From assembly GCA_002900995.3 (NCBI GenBank), contig CM035304.1, positions 2,698,823 to 2,762,822 of the forward strand: 64,000 nt of DNA, read 5' to 3'. Source of the stretch: Ganoderma boninense. Lineage: Eukaryota; Basidiomycota; Agaricomycetes; Polyporales; Polyporaceae. The notes below the pieces were generated by a model. It was not told the origin of the DNA. It searched no databases and worked only from the letters and a program-made list of their open reading frames with translations. Made by a program: the position numbers and the translations under genes. Shown here in pieces: positions 45,001-56,245 of the stretch. How positions within the stretch are numbered: the stretch's first letter is position 1; each line of letters opens with the position of its first letter.

Positions 45001-47749
45001 GGAGTCGCCAGACGTCGTCGACCGGAAGGTCCGGTCGTTGCTCAACAAGCTCACAATGGCGCGCGGACCAGATCATCTCGTGGGCAAACAGGTCCGAGAA
45101 GGAGAAGGACGGGCGGACACTTATCCAAGTTATCCGTCTGGTCTTCGAGAAGGCAACCGACGAGGCGACGTGCTCCGAGATGTATGCTCGTCTGTGCCGC
45201 AAGATGATGGAGCAGATCAGCCCGAACGTGCACGACGACGGCATCAAGAACGCCGATGGCAAGCCCATCACCGGTGGCCAGCTTTTCCGCAAACACCTCC
45301 TGAACCGTTGTCAGGAGGACTTCGAGCGCGGATGGGTTGCCAAGGAAGCCACCGCCGCGGCCGCTGCGACTAAGGCGTCTGAAGACCAGGCCGCGAAGGC
45401 TGCCGCGGAGCAGAACAAGGATGAGGAGAGTGCCCTGTACTCGGAAGAGTACTACGCCGCGCAGAAGGCAAAGCGTCAAGGCCTCGGTCTCATCAAGTTC
45501 ATCGGTGAACTTTTCAAACTCCAGATGCTTACGGAGCGTATCATGCACGAGTGTGTCAAGAAACTCCTGGGCAACGTCGATAACCCCGAGGAGGAGGAAA
45601 TAGAGAGCTTGTGCACGCTTTTGACGACGGCCGGGCAGACCATGGATACCCAGAAGGCTCGCGCGCACATGGACGTGTACTTCTCGCGCATGAAGGAGCT
45701 GACGAAGAGCGGCAACGTGAACTCGCATATGCAGTCCATGCTTCAGGTGGGTAGTTCTATGTAAGTGACGTGCGAGCGTGTTGCTGACGTCGCCTCAGGA
45801 CATTATCGAGCTGCGCGAGCGCAAATGGATTCCCAGGAACCAAATGGCTGCTCCTATGACGATTGCCATGATTCACGAACAGGTCCGTATCTTTCATCCA
45901 TTGTCGGCGACTCCCGATCCTCATCGTATCCCTAATTTATTTATAGGCTGCGAAGGAGAAACTTGCGCAGGAGAAAGAGGCCTTCACCCGTCAAATCAGC
46001 ATGTCTCGTGGTGGCTCAAGACGTGGTGGCGAGCGTGGCGATCATACCCAGATCGGTCCCGACGGCTGGGCGGTCGCTGGTGGCGCTGCTGCACGGCCGC
46101 CACCCAAGGCCGGTGATTTGTCGAAGTTTGGCAAGATCGACAAGTCGGCGCCGATGACTTTCGGCCCCAGCTCCGTCTTCCAGAAGGGCGACAAGTCCAA
46201 GAATCGCGAATCGGTCATCCGTCAGGGTTCGGCGAATATGTTTGCGATGCTCAGCGGCAATCCCGAGGTCGCGTCAGAGGTTGCCGGCAAGTCGAGTCGT
46301 TCGCCAAGCTCTATCGATCTTGGACCGGGCGGTGTGCCCGAAGGAGCGGTCCCTGCTCAGCGGAAACGACTCCTGTTCCTGCCTCGCTCGGTCCCGCTGG
46401 AGGCCAAGTCGAAGTCCACTCCTGCTGCATCCACTGTTGGTTTGGAGGACGAGGCGGAGGAAGAGCAGCCTGCCGGCACGCCGTCTGTGTCTGAGGCCGA
46501 CGCCAAGACACGGATCGATGAGGACTTGAAGGAGTTCTTCTCTATCCGCGATCTGACAGAGGCTGAGGTGTATTTCACGAAACTGCCTTTCGAACATCGG
46601 CATCTCCTCGTTGACAAGCTCGTCACTAGGGCTGTGGAGTCGAAGCAGGCGGACGCACAACTGGTGGCAGATCTATTCGAACGTGCTATCTCACGGAATC
46701 TTTGCTCACCTGCGTCGTTCGAAGAGGGCTTCACGCCGACGGCGGAGATCATCGACGACATCGCGATTGACGCACCAAAGGCAATAGACCTCTTTGCGAT
46801 AATGATGAAGGGCTCGCACTTGCATCTGGACGAGGCGCGGCTGACGCGACTCGCCAGCAAATTGATCGATAGCGACAAGCTGGTTCAGGCTCTAGCTCGG
46901 GGCGATCCTGTTCGCTCTGCCATCGCGCCTGAGTCTGTTTCGATGGTGACTGTCCCCTGCTCCGGTGCCGTCTTCCAGAGAGGCTGCAATATGCCAACTC
47001 TACGTCAAGGCTCGACAGGCTTGTTTTCAATGGCAACTGTCGGCCCAGGGCGGGAGCCGACTGTACAAGGCATTTCTGGCAAGTCTGACCATTTGCCTAT
47101 TCATACTGCCTCCACTGATTTTCATACTGGCGGTACAATAGCCAAGGGCACTGCCCCTTCCCAGTGGGCCCAGACGTCCACCCGGAGTCCGACAGTGGCT
47201 TCCCCCAGTCGCGATCTGAAACAGGTCTCCGTCGGCGCTGCCGGGGACGTCGTTCCAGAGCCCACCTTTCGGCTTTTCCCCAGTCACGTCGATCCTCCTT
47301 CGAAGCCTGTGCAACCCCGCATGTCCTGGAAAACTGCCAGCGAGCATATCGAGAAGACCATAACCCTGCTGTCTGGTTTGCACGATGTCGACGCAGCCCT
47401 TGCCGTATTCAATGACCTCCCCGCCAGCTATCACGGCCGGCTCGTGGACCGACTCGTGTCCAGGGCCATGGAACCCCATGCTGACTGGATGCATGCACAG
47501 GTGCTGGCGTATTTCTTCCACCGGGCTGTGGAGAGACGGCTTTGCTCGACGGCTGCACTCGAGGAGGGCGTCTTGATGACCACGTCCGTTCTGGAGGACA
47601 TCGTGGCTGACGTCTCGGATGCGTTCGAACGATATGTAGTGATCATTAAGGCCATGGGGCTCCACAACGATCCGGGATGTCGCTCGCGTGTTGTGGAGAG
47701 GGCAGGCATGTATGGACCCGAACTAGTTGCTTTGTTCTCGGCCATCTGA
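42025..47749 (+). CDS. eIF4G-like translation initiation factor, rearranged (duplicated modules, gap, internal deletion)
   Basis: A MIF4G plus MA3 protein, so a relative of eIF4G, the scaffold of the eIF4F cap complex. Exons seen are 42025-42897, 43217-43687, 43753-43872 (into the gap), 43973-44440, 44783-45746, 45799-45882 and 45947-47749. The N-terminal half is low-complexity Pro/Ser/Gln and made of repeated modules (TPKRVTIKSES, KFDIKSLFENKSSD, PTAEWGYY, YPGMPMDPNYNPYQ). A Lys/Glu-rich segment (KKKRLAEEEAEKAKKEAEKA) precedes the gap. MIF4G begins near RKVRSLLNKLTM and contains SEMYARLCRKMMEQIS and LLNRCQEDFERGW. About 16 nt are missing at 45059-45065 and shift the frame. Two MA3 domains follow (about 46520-46890 and 47330-47749). 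The first ATG of the open frame is at 42025, but homology to the repeat starts only at 42079, so the true start is unknown. It may be a decaying paralogue. Confidence 0.75.
42079..43216 (+). repeat. eIF4G N-terminal module, copy 1 (diverged)
   Basis: From ATGGATGCCACAG onward this aligns with 43270 onward, sharing TPSPHT, TPPTP, TPKRVT(L/I)KSE and a WKK motif. Its second half (from about 42590) aligns with 43973-44235 almost base for base, and then the intron (42898-43216) aligns loosely with 44441-44782. It lacks the Lys/Glu-rich segment and about 46 codons between GTPDNT and APTAEWGYY that are present in copy 2. Confidence 0.8.
43217..44782 (+). repeat. eIF4G N-terminal module, copy 2 (contains the assembly gap)
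   Basis: Starts YYPGMPMDPNYNPYQ, runs through the Lys/Glu-rich segment, is interrupted by 100 N, and resumes in the Ser/Thr-rich stretch shared with copy 1. A third partial start (YYPGMPIDPNYNPYQ, 44783 onward) follows the second intron and leads into the MIF4G domain. Confidence 0.8.
43873..43972. other. Assembly gap (100 N)
   Basis: Exactly 100 unknown bases, the conventional placeholder for a gap of unknown size. It falls inside a tandemly repeated exon region, where mis-joining is easy. Confidence 0.98.
46150..47749 (+). repeat. Internal duplication of the MA3-containing C-terminal module
   Basis: Segment one (about 46165-46890: GPSSVFQKGDKSKNRESVIR, then an MA3 domain with LPFEHRHLLVDKLVTRAVE and LFERAISRNLCSPASFEEG) is echoed in segment two (about 46955-47749: SGAVFQRG, TLRQGSTGLFSM, then LPASYHGRLVDRLVSRAME and FFHRAVERRLCSTAALEEG). 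The copies keep order and spacing but are strongly diverged, so this is an older, in-frame duplication. Confidence 0.78.
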
Positions 47750-48081
47750 ACTCACTACGTGACGTGTTGTCGTCGGAAACAACTTTGATTCGGATTTCCC
47801 GCTGTATCGCTGTACCAGGAAGGTCGAGTCTGATATCGCCCGAAGTGTATTCGTGTAACATTGTAAAGGTATCCACATAGACTATAGCTAACTTTCCCCC
47901 AGATAGGGATGACGCACTTTGTATTGTTTTCATGTTCATACTGCTTCCACCCTATATGTGGCAAGCAGAAGAATTCCTTGTGCAAAGCCAAGATTAGCAT
48001 CTAGAAGGCGAGCGCAAAAAGGGCATCTCCATGGGATGCGCTGAGACGGTGGATTCCTACGTATTGGCTTCACAAACAAAT
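47750..48081. other. Convergent 3' ends of the eIF4G-like gene and P450-1
   Basis: About 330 nt between two convergent stop codons. Only 3' UTR sequence is expected. Confidence 0.5.
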
Positions 48082-50397
48082 TCAAAGATAGAACAGGACT
48101 CCATTCAAAAAGTAAGGACAGTGGTACACAGCCACGGTCAAGGCGACGACGGAAAGGAAGCATCGTGCGTTCAAAGCCGTCACTTTACGCTTCCTGAACA
48201 GGATCTCCCCTTTTGGACTCGGCACTACGTTTGCAGCAAGGTACATGTTAGGAGGGCGCCCGCCGTTCCCGGCGATCTTCAGGTCGTAGTTAACTACGAC
48301 GTATGCCAGGATCGCCTTGAGCTCGTTCGCGGCGAAAAACCGGCCCGGGCTGTTCGACACCGCGATGTTAGTACCGGGGACTCGGACTCCCCATTCGTAC
48401 GACTCGAGGGATCTACAACGCACCATGAGTGCTTGCCATGGCCGAACGAGACGAACTCGGGCGACGTGTTCACGAACTGGTGCTTGATGCCCTCGCCTTC
48501 GGCCTCGCGCATGCGCGAGAAACGGAACGGGTCGAACGTGTTCGCGTTCGCGTAGATCGCGTCGTCGTGGTGCGTGGGGTACGACGCGGCGACGACGAGC
48601 GCGCCCTTGGGTATCACGGTGCCGTTGCTGAGAGTGACGTCCTTCATCGCCTTGCGCGTGACCGACGCTGCACCACGACGCACGCACCGTCCGAATCACG
48701 TTAGTCGGCCTGGTCAGCGCAGTCGGTCCACAGAGGCGCGCTGGAAGGGGGAGGGGGACTTACTCAGGCCGATGCCGTTGAACCGCTGAGACTCGCGCAG
48801 GAAGCTGTCGATCTTCCACATCTTGCCCATCGCTGCCTTCGTCCAGCCTTCGGCTGCGATGATCGGCTCGATCTCTTCGCGCAGAGGCTGCAGGTACTGG
48901 GGCGCTGCTGCAAGATCAAACAGCGCGTGCGCGATGCTCTGTGTGCCAGCGACCAGTGCGTATGAGCGAGGTTTGTGCATGCATACAGCCTAGCCTGGGG
49001 CCGGGGGACTGAGAGCTTACATTAGAAGACGTGTGTATCGCGGCGAAGTTGACCAGGAGGATTCTCGAAACGATGGAGTCGTCGTTGCTGTTCCTCGGGA
49101 TCGCCTGCTCCAGAATCCATTCGAGCATGTCATTCTGCGTGACGGCCGTGAAATCAGCGAAGAGCCTTGAGATCAGAGCAGGAGTACCGACAGGTTTCCC
49201 CGGCCAGTTTTCCCCGACGCCGTTCTCCAGAATCTTCGCCTTGCGCTCGTCTAGCAGCGGTTTGATGTGGGGGATGGCGCTCCGGATGCTGGCCTTGACG
49301 TTGGTGGTCAACCAAGCGACGTAGCTGCGCATATATATGCTGATTCAGATGCCTGCTGTGCAACATAAGGGTAATGAGCAGCAGTGAACTGCCCACCTCT
49401 TCATGAAATCAGGGAAGACATTGATAATGGTGCGGTCTTTGATTACATCGATGGTGAAGGCGATTGCAATGTCGAGATATTTTTGGTTGCGACCTAAATG
49501 AGTATGCACAAGTCAGGAACACGCATGAGCGAGATCACCAATGAGGCTCGGGTTTAAGCTCACTCACAAATAGGGAGCCCGACGAAGACGCGGTTGCTAA
49601 CCCGTGCGACGATATTCAGCATGGTCTTCATGACGGGCATTGAAACCCAGTCTGTATATGACCCTGTCAGAACGCAACGCGCGGGGCATTAATAATGGCG
49701 AGGTATTACCGTCCTCATTCGCTGGAATGTAGTCGGGAACGGCGTAGGTAAGCTCGTCGATGACGTCCGGCAACACTGCCGGCAGCGTGCGCATGAGCTT
49801 TTCTTTGATGATATCGACATGGTACGGGTCGTTGGTCGACTCAGGACCAAGGGTGTATCGCGTCCGGATAACCTAGCGTGGGGATGGAGCGGTGAGCCCA
49901 CGCGAGCGCAGAAGAGGATATGAGCAGCATACTTACATCCTCAACCCCCTCGATAAACGACAGCTCATCGTCCGAGCGTTTCCGATATTCGTCCAGCAGC
50001 GGCCCACTCACGACGACGAGCCATTGGTCGAGGAGGGCTACCTTGAATGCGGAGTTGTGGAACTAGACGTGCGGGGACCGGGGGTCCACGCCAAATAGAA
50101 GTTGACCGTGGCGTTCTGAAATACAAACGCGATGGGGATTCACCTTCTGGTACCCCTCGGTGAGTAGCTCCCTGCCATGGAGGAGGAAGTTGACCGCGCT
50201 CAGGTATGAGAGAATGGGAGCGGAGGGCCCGCCAACTGTGGGGATAGAGTTCAGCTACGCGACGACCGTCGTTAGTCATCGCCCTAATTAAAGCTCTCGA
50301 CGGTGCGTTCGCTCACCGGATTCGTGCGCCATCGAATGACATAAGCCACCGCGAAAGCGGCCACCAGCGTGTACAGCAGAGTCTGTGTGTCCTCCAT
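48082..50397 (-). CDS. Cytochrome P450 monooxygenase (P450-1)
   Basis: Eleven exons (50397-50317, 50254-50144, 50062-49937, 49872-49710, 49651-49568, 49493-49397, 49324-49192, 49134-49021, 48938-48764, 48667-48424, 48349-48082) encode about 531 residues in one clean frame. It is an ER-bound microsomal P450: an N-terminal anchor (LLYTLVAAFAVAYVI), IPTVGGPSAPILSY, I-helix FAAIHTSSN, K-helix ExxR in FLRESQRF, FDPFRF, and the heme loop FGHGKHSCPGRFF with the Cys codon split across the last intron. The I-helix has His where AGxDT has Asp, as in ent-kaurene-oxidase-like fungal P450s. After the point where P450-2 and P450-3 end (FRKRK), about 30 extra, mostly hydrophobic residues follow. Substrate unknown. 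Confidence 0.9.
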
Positions 50398-51180
50398 CGC
50401 ACCCGTTGACTGCAATGGAGATGACCGAGAGTCCGTGAGGGGAGAAAGAAGCCAGAGTGCAGTGCGAGCCGTCTGTAGTTTAATACGAGCCCTGCCGAAT
50501 TCCTGGCCGGGTACACGGCACGACAGAACGCATTCCCATCAGCGAAACATACTTCGTTTTCGTAAGTCGAATGACATCGCGACGCTGGCCGATTCCCCGA
50601 GAAGCCTAAGAAATTGGGCTTCCGTGCGGCACAGGACAACCCTGCTGCGACAGTGGGAGCCTTCCATGCGCTCTGGACCTTGTGCCCGTCTCGGGCGCAA
50701 TAGCACGGATGCAACATGTGACCCCGGACATTGGGGAACCTAGGTCCATGAGATGAGCGTACGAGCTTCTTGCAAGAGGATAAAGAGAACATCAGATGAG
50801 CTTTGGACTCGAGTCGAGACATGCGCATATCCTGTACGCGGTGAGGCGCAGTGGGACCTGTTCATATTATTTCCGACTCCGTAACTCCTCGACAACCGAT
50901 GCCCGCTGTGGGAACAGAAGATTATGAATCGCGTCGCTTAGCGGATGCTCTCCGACTAAGAAGCATGAAACTGATAGGCGCACCGAACGCCATTGCGGGC
51001 TTGTTGGAATTGCCTCGGCGTGTGCGAGGGTGCAGAAGGAGACGCACTTTGCAAGGTAATGGATAGGTATACAAGAGTACATGGGTATGTTGCGCAAGAG
51101 TGCTGTTGAAACATCATGCGTGAATGTCCCGGCAAACGAAGACGCAACAATCCAAACTCACTAGATATACTGTCAGTGTT
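50398..51180. other. Upstream region of P450-1, no gene recognised
   Basis: Lies between the 3' end of B3 and the start of P450-1, both on the minus strand. No clear TATA box or exon was seen. Confidence 0.4.
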
Positions 51181-52474
51181 CTATGCGGTCTTGGCCTTGT
51201 GCATAGACGAAGCCGGCCAGAAGACCGCCGCGACAGACGCCACGAGGCACGCCGCGCAGCACACCGACGCGAAGATGCTCGCGCTCAGCGCCAGGCGCGA
51301 CCACGCAAAGCACATCACCCCCGCGATCGCCAGCGCGAACCCGATCGCGGACAGCCACATACACAGCGAGTGGCAGTGATCGAGCAGATGTGTAGGCGGC
51401 GTCCCGCGGCGGAACGGCCCGACCTGCTCGAGGTGCGGGTTCGCGGACCACACGGACGAGCTCGAGACGGTGCCGACGCCGCCCTCGACCTTGCGCTCCT
51501 CGCGCTTCGCGACGGAGAGCTTGTAGCGGATGAGGAAGAACGCGGCGAGGAACGAGATGATTGCCGCGAAGACGTGGATGACGAGCGCACCCGCGAGCGC
51601 GGCGTTCGCGGCTTGGTCGATCATCGAGTCCGCCTTGGGGTCGTCGGGCGTCGTGGTGCCGATGAGCTGCGCTTCGATCGCGGCGAAGAACGTGGTCTGT
51701 GCTCGTGGGGAGGAGATAGCTTGGGATTTGGGGGAAGTTGGGGAACAGAGAGAGAGGACGTACGATGACGCTGATGAGCTGCAGCCTGTCCATCCACGAC
51801 TGCACGAGGCCGTTCATGGCTTTCTTGCGCGTCTTTTCGTCAAATTCGTTTTGATCCTCTTGTGTCCCTACGGTGCAAATCGCATTGAGCATCCAGAGTG
51901 AGTGGGGTGCGATCTGATCATCTATGCAAGATTGCAACGCATCGGCTCTGCATTGGGACTCAAAGGATGCCAATCCTCGAAAGAGCAACGGATGACAGTG
52001 AGCCAGGGCCCTCTTTCCTACAATTCAAGCTTGCAGGTCCGGCGCATGGTGCATGATCCCTCCAGCTCTCCTCACCGTCCCGCCGATCGTGATCATTTCG
52101 TATTGAACGTCGTTCAGCGGCCTGCTCCCCACGCATACACCCATCCAGCAGCATGGCATCAAAGGGCAGTGGATGACAACTCACATTTGCGATTTACAAG
52201 CTGCGGTTCGCTGACACCATCGATGTGGTAAGGGCCATACACATAGGAATACGCATCGGGCAGTTGCTCGAACGGAACCGCGACAGTTGTGCGTCGCTGC
52301 TCGGGGAGAGGACCGCGTGCGTTCAGGATCTGGGTTGTGGGTGAAGGAGAGTGGGGAAGGGAGATGGGCTCGTCGGTGAAGACCTGGGTTTCGTGCAATA
52401 TCGTCCGTCGGGGAACTGGTCGGGAGGAAGAGGATGTGAACGGAGTTCAGCGCTTGGATGCATACAGCAGACAT
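51181..52474 (-). CDS. Small multi-pass membrane protein, family B copy 3 (B3, divergent)
   Basis: Core exons are certain: 51868-51774 (TRKKAMNGLVQSWMDRLQLI) and 51696-51181 (ITTFFAAIEAQLIG, then membrane pairs LAGALVIHVFAAIISFLAAF and AIGFALAIAGVMCFAWSRLA, with HLEQVGPFRRGTPPTHLLD between). Upstream, 52383-52185 reads as a Pro-rich soluble N-terminus ending VNRK and joins in the right phase to WTQEDQNEFDEK. A 9-nt first exon at 52474-52466 (ATG TCT GCT) is possible but weak. This gives about 272 residues. The architecture (amphipathic WxDRLQ helix, then four membrane segments) matches B1 and B2, but the sequence is distant. Function unknown. Confidence 0.65.
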
Positions 52475-53288
52475 ACTTTGTGCCCTCTCTCTCTTTGGCG
52501 ACGGGATGCTGCTGGCCGCCATGCTTCAATCAGATACAGACACCCGTTCTCTACGCAGATCAGACTGCAGTCCCCAGCGTCGGCGATGGAAATGGGAAAG
52601 CCAGGTCATGATGGAGGCGGTTCAGAACGACGTGCCAGTGCTCCGAGAAAGTCGGAGCGTCGAGCAGGTGAGCGCGTGTGAACGTTGTGAGCAGCCAACA
52701 GGTCGACGACTCGAATGTGCATTGTGCGTGTCTGGCTGGTGCGCATCGGCGTGCTGTAAGCGGCGACAACGATGGTCAACGAGTTACTTACAGCTGGTAA
52801 GCAAGATACTTGGTCAATTTGCTAGTAATGTGGGGGTGGAATTCTTATGTCTCAGATTTAACACGCTTTTGGAAACGCGTCCACTCAGCGCAGTCCTTCC
52901 AAACACCAGCTGGCACTCCGATTCCGGCGTTCAAAGACTACTTGTAACGGATGAAGACACGAATAATAGTTATAAATGGCCGACACGATCAACTTTGAAG
53001 TTTAGGGGCCTCCCCGAATCGAACTCTAAAGCTGCACTACTTTCGCGGGCTCGGGGAGCACGGGGGTTTACGTGACGGAGATTCTGAGAAGCGATGATCA
53101 ACTGAGGCGCTCCTGTCAGGGGACAGCAACATGCCGACGACACCACATGATATCCGACCCACATAATCTCTGGGAAACAAACACACAAGTCGCGCTGTGT
53201 CAGCCATATCCGGCGCAACGGCAGCTTTCAGCTCACTCACACGCAGCTCCATCCCCCGCTACCTTTTGCCTCCGCCCCTCTCCTCAGT
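52475..53288. other. Divergent intergenic region between B3 and P450-2
   Basis: No exon chain was recognised. It should carry the promoters of B3 (minus) and P450-2 (plus). Confidence 0.4.
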
Positions 53289-55592
53289 ATGGGCGAACTC
53301 CAGCTTCCTGTTGTTTACGGTGCTCTTGCCGTCCTTGCGGCAATCTACTTCACCCGGTGGCGGCGAAACCCAGTGAGTGCTCAATTCGAGCAGTGTTCAG
53401 GCACGCTCACCCCATACACCTTGTCTCCGACAGCTCAATAGCATCCCCACCGTCGGCGGGCCCTCCGCACCCATCTTGTCATACTTGGCCGCGTTCAACT
53501 ATATACTCAACAGCAGGAACATCCTCAGAGAAGGGTACGAGAAGGTGAGTCGCGCTATCCTGTTGCGGAAGCCTGTCGCGGATGCACCGACAGCTATACT
53601 TACCGACACTTCCCATGAATACCAAACTCAAAGTTCCAAGGCACGTCCTTCAAGGTCGCCCTGCTCGACCAATGGATGGTGGTCGTAAACGGTCCTCAGA
53701 TGCTGGACGAGGTCAGGAAGCGCCCGGATGAGGAGCTCTCATTCCTCGAGAGTACAGAAGACGTGCGTCGCTCCATTTCTATACCATCCATGCCACCCCT
53801 CGCGATTTTGATCGCTTGTGTGCGCGCGACAGTTCCTTCAAATCCGCCATATTCTCGGACCTGAGCCCCACGACGACCCGTACCACATTGAACTCATCCG
53901 AGACAAACTGACGAGGACGCTCCCCGCAATCCTCCCAAATGTGGTAGACGAGATCAGGCTTGCCGTGCCCGAGTATATCCCGACGCACGGCGACGGTATG
54001 TTGTCGTCACTTACATTATTCGGTAGGCGCTGACCCACGGCGAAACTCTGGATACTAGACTGGACCACAGTGGACGTGATCAAGACCATGCAGGAGATTG
54101 TGGCTCGCCTCAGCAACCGCGTGTTCGTCGGGCTCCCCACATGTCAGTCGTTCCTTCCCGACCTCTCCTCGAGAAGGCGAGTCTCAACGACCGCGTAGGC
54201 CGCAACAAAGAGTACCTCGACCTCGCGATCGCGGTCACGAAGGACATCGTATTCGACGGTTTCCTCCTCAACCTCTTTCCCAATGCCATGAAACCGTGCG
54301 CGAGATTGCTTCTCATATCAAGGAACAAACCACTGATGATCGTTCCACAGGTTCATTGCTGCGTGGATGAGCAACGTGAAGCGGACTGTACGCCGCGCGC
54401 TTCCACATCTTAAGCCGATCATCGACGAGCGGAAGGCGAAGATCCAAGAACACGGTCTGGGCGAAGATTGGCCTGGAAAGCCAGTAAGCCACAGTGCCGA
54501 TGTTTGTGTAGTATACCGGAGCTCACGACAGGTTGAACTCCCATGAATTAGAGCGACATGCTCCAATGGGTCATAGAGCAAGCAATTCCGCGGGGGGCGA
54601 GTGACGGGTCCATCGCGGCGAGGATCCTGCTGGTCAACTTCGCTGCCATCCATACATCGTCTACCGTATGTCCGACTCGCTCTGTCAGGTTCATGTTTCC
54701 CCCAGTGCAGAACTGAGGCCGTTCAACAGAGCATGTCGCATGTGCTCTACGACCTCGCCGCGAACCCGGAGTACATGGAGCCGCTCCGCGAAGAGGTCGA
54801 GGCCATCACAGCGACCGACGGATGGACCAAGGCCGCGATGGGCAAGATGCGCAAGCTGGACAGCTTCCTCAAGGAGTCCCAGCGCTTCAACGGCATCGGA
54901 CTCAGTGCGTTCCGTCCCCCCCCCTCTCGCTCCTGCTATTGTGCTGACTTCGCACCCAATGCATGACTTAGCCTCGGTCGGGCGCAAGGCGCTCAAGGAC
55001 GTGACGCTGAGCGACGGGACGGTGCTGCCCGCGGGCACGCTCGTCGTCGCGAACTCGTACCGCATGCACCGCGACGACGCGCACTACCCGAACGCGGCCG
55101 CGTTCGACCCGTTCCGCTTCGCGCGCATCCGCGAGGCCGACGGCGAGGGCACCAAGCACCAGTTCGTCGCCACGTCCAACAGCTACGTCCCCTTCGGCGT
55201 CGGCCGCCACGCCTGGTGCGTCCCTTCTCCCTCCTCCCCCCTCAGCCGCCTTCTCCGCGTCTTAATGCCAAGTGCTGACGCCGACGATGGCGCGGATGTC
55301 CGATCGCGACTCGGACTCGGACTCCGTTTGTTGTACTTTTGCTTCTTTTTTCTTGCTTTTTTCTCTCTTCTCGCACTGGCGCCGGCACAGCCCCGGGCGC
55401 TTCTTCGCGGCGAACGAGCTCAAGGCGATGCTCGCGCACATCGTCGTCAACTACGACCTCAAGGTCGCCGGCGCGGACGGCGCGCCCCGCCCGCCCAACG
55501 TCTACTTCGCCAACACCGTCCTCCCGAACCAGAAGGGCCAGGTCATGTTCCGCAAGCGCCAGCGCGCTGTGCCCCCGAACGCGCCCGCGTGA
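53289..55592 (+). CDS. Cytochrome P450 monooxygenase (P450-2)
   Basis: Eleven exons (53289-53372, 53434-53544, 53634-53762, 53833-53995, 54059-54142, 54199-54295, 54351-54483, 54552-54665, 54730-54904, 54972-55215, 55391-55592) encode about 511 residues with no frame break. Intron positions and phases equal those of P450-1 and P450-3. It has the N-terminal anchor, SIPTVGGPSAPILSY, I-helix FAAIHTSST, ExxR in FLKESQRF, FDPFRFAR and the heme loop FGVGRHACPGRFF (Cys split by the last intron). That last intron (175 nt) is about three times the usual length. It is probably an ER-bound oxygenase of the same subfamily as its neighbours. Confidence 0.92.
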
Positions 55593-56245
55593 GGTTATGG
55601 CCCATGGCAGCTTGCAAGCCTGCGAAGGCGAAGTTGAAATTACGAGATGGTCCTGCCAGAGTGTCTGGCCACACCGTACACGCTGGTTGTGGTGGTGGTG
55701 ACAGTGCGAATCCCGTGTCACCAGATGTGGCCGTGGTTGTGGCTGTGTTGGCATGCACCTGTAGATGGATGGATGTAGATGCCGTGTCGAATCGGCGGCG
55801 AAATGCAAATTCGAAGACGTCCGAATCGCAGAAGTACGAGATGCTGTAAGTGGCACTGGCTGTAGGTTAACCATAGGGCATAGAGGCGCCGCCGGTCGTC
55901 CACACGGAGCGCCAGCCAGACGAGTCAGGCCGGCTACATACTATAGACTCGGCTGAACTTGGGCCAAGTCGTCGGTCTGCTGCCGATCCGGCTCCGCAGA
56001 TCGACATTGACTCCCACTGCGTCCTGTTTCCCACATCGCTGCCTTCGGGCCCGTGAGCTGGCCGTCCTTTGTATTCTGCTGCCCGCGCGTGCGTGATGTC
56101 GGACCGTTTCAGGGCATAGTCACAGCTTAGCCGGAGGCCTGGCGATAGGTATATAGTACTCAGCATGTGCGACGGACCACCGACGTGCATCCACTGACCA
56201 CCCGTCGACCTCTCTCATTTGTTCCTTCAACCCTTACCAGCTGAA
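55593..56245. other. Intergenic region between P450-2 and P450-3
   Basis: Contains the 3' UTR of P450-2 and the promoter of P450-3 with a TATA-like site at 56150. Confidence 0.5.
56150..56155 (+). promoter_or_regulatory. Candidate TATA box of P450-3 (TATATA)
   Basis: TATATA in GATAGGTATATAGTAC lies 91-96 nt upstream of the P450-3 start codon, in a suitable place for a fungal TATA box. Confidence 0.45.

Noticed and set aside
46001..47749. Separate gene starting at MSRGGSRRGG
   Set aside because: It joins in frame through the intron ending at 45946 to the MIF4G exons, so it is the C-terminal part of the eIF4G-like gene.
53000..53060. GAATCGAAC on the plus strand resembling an inverted tRNA T-loop
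   Set aside because: The flanking bases do not pair into a T stem and no cloverleaf can be drawn.
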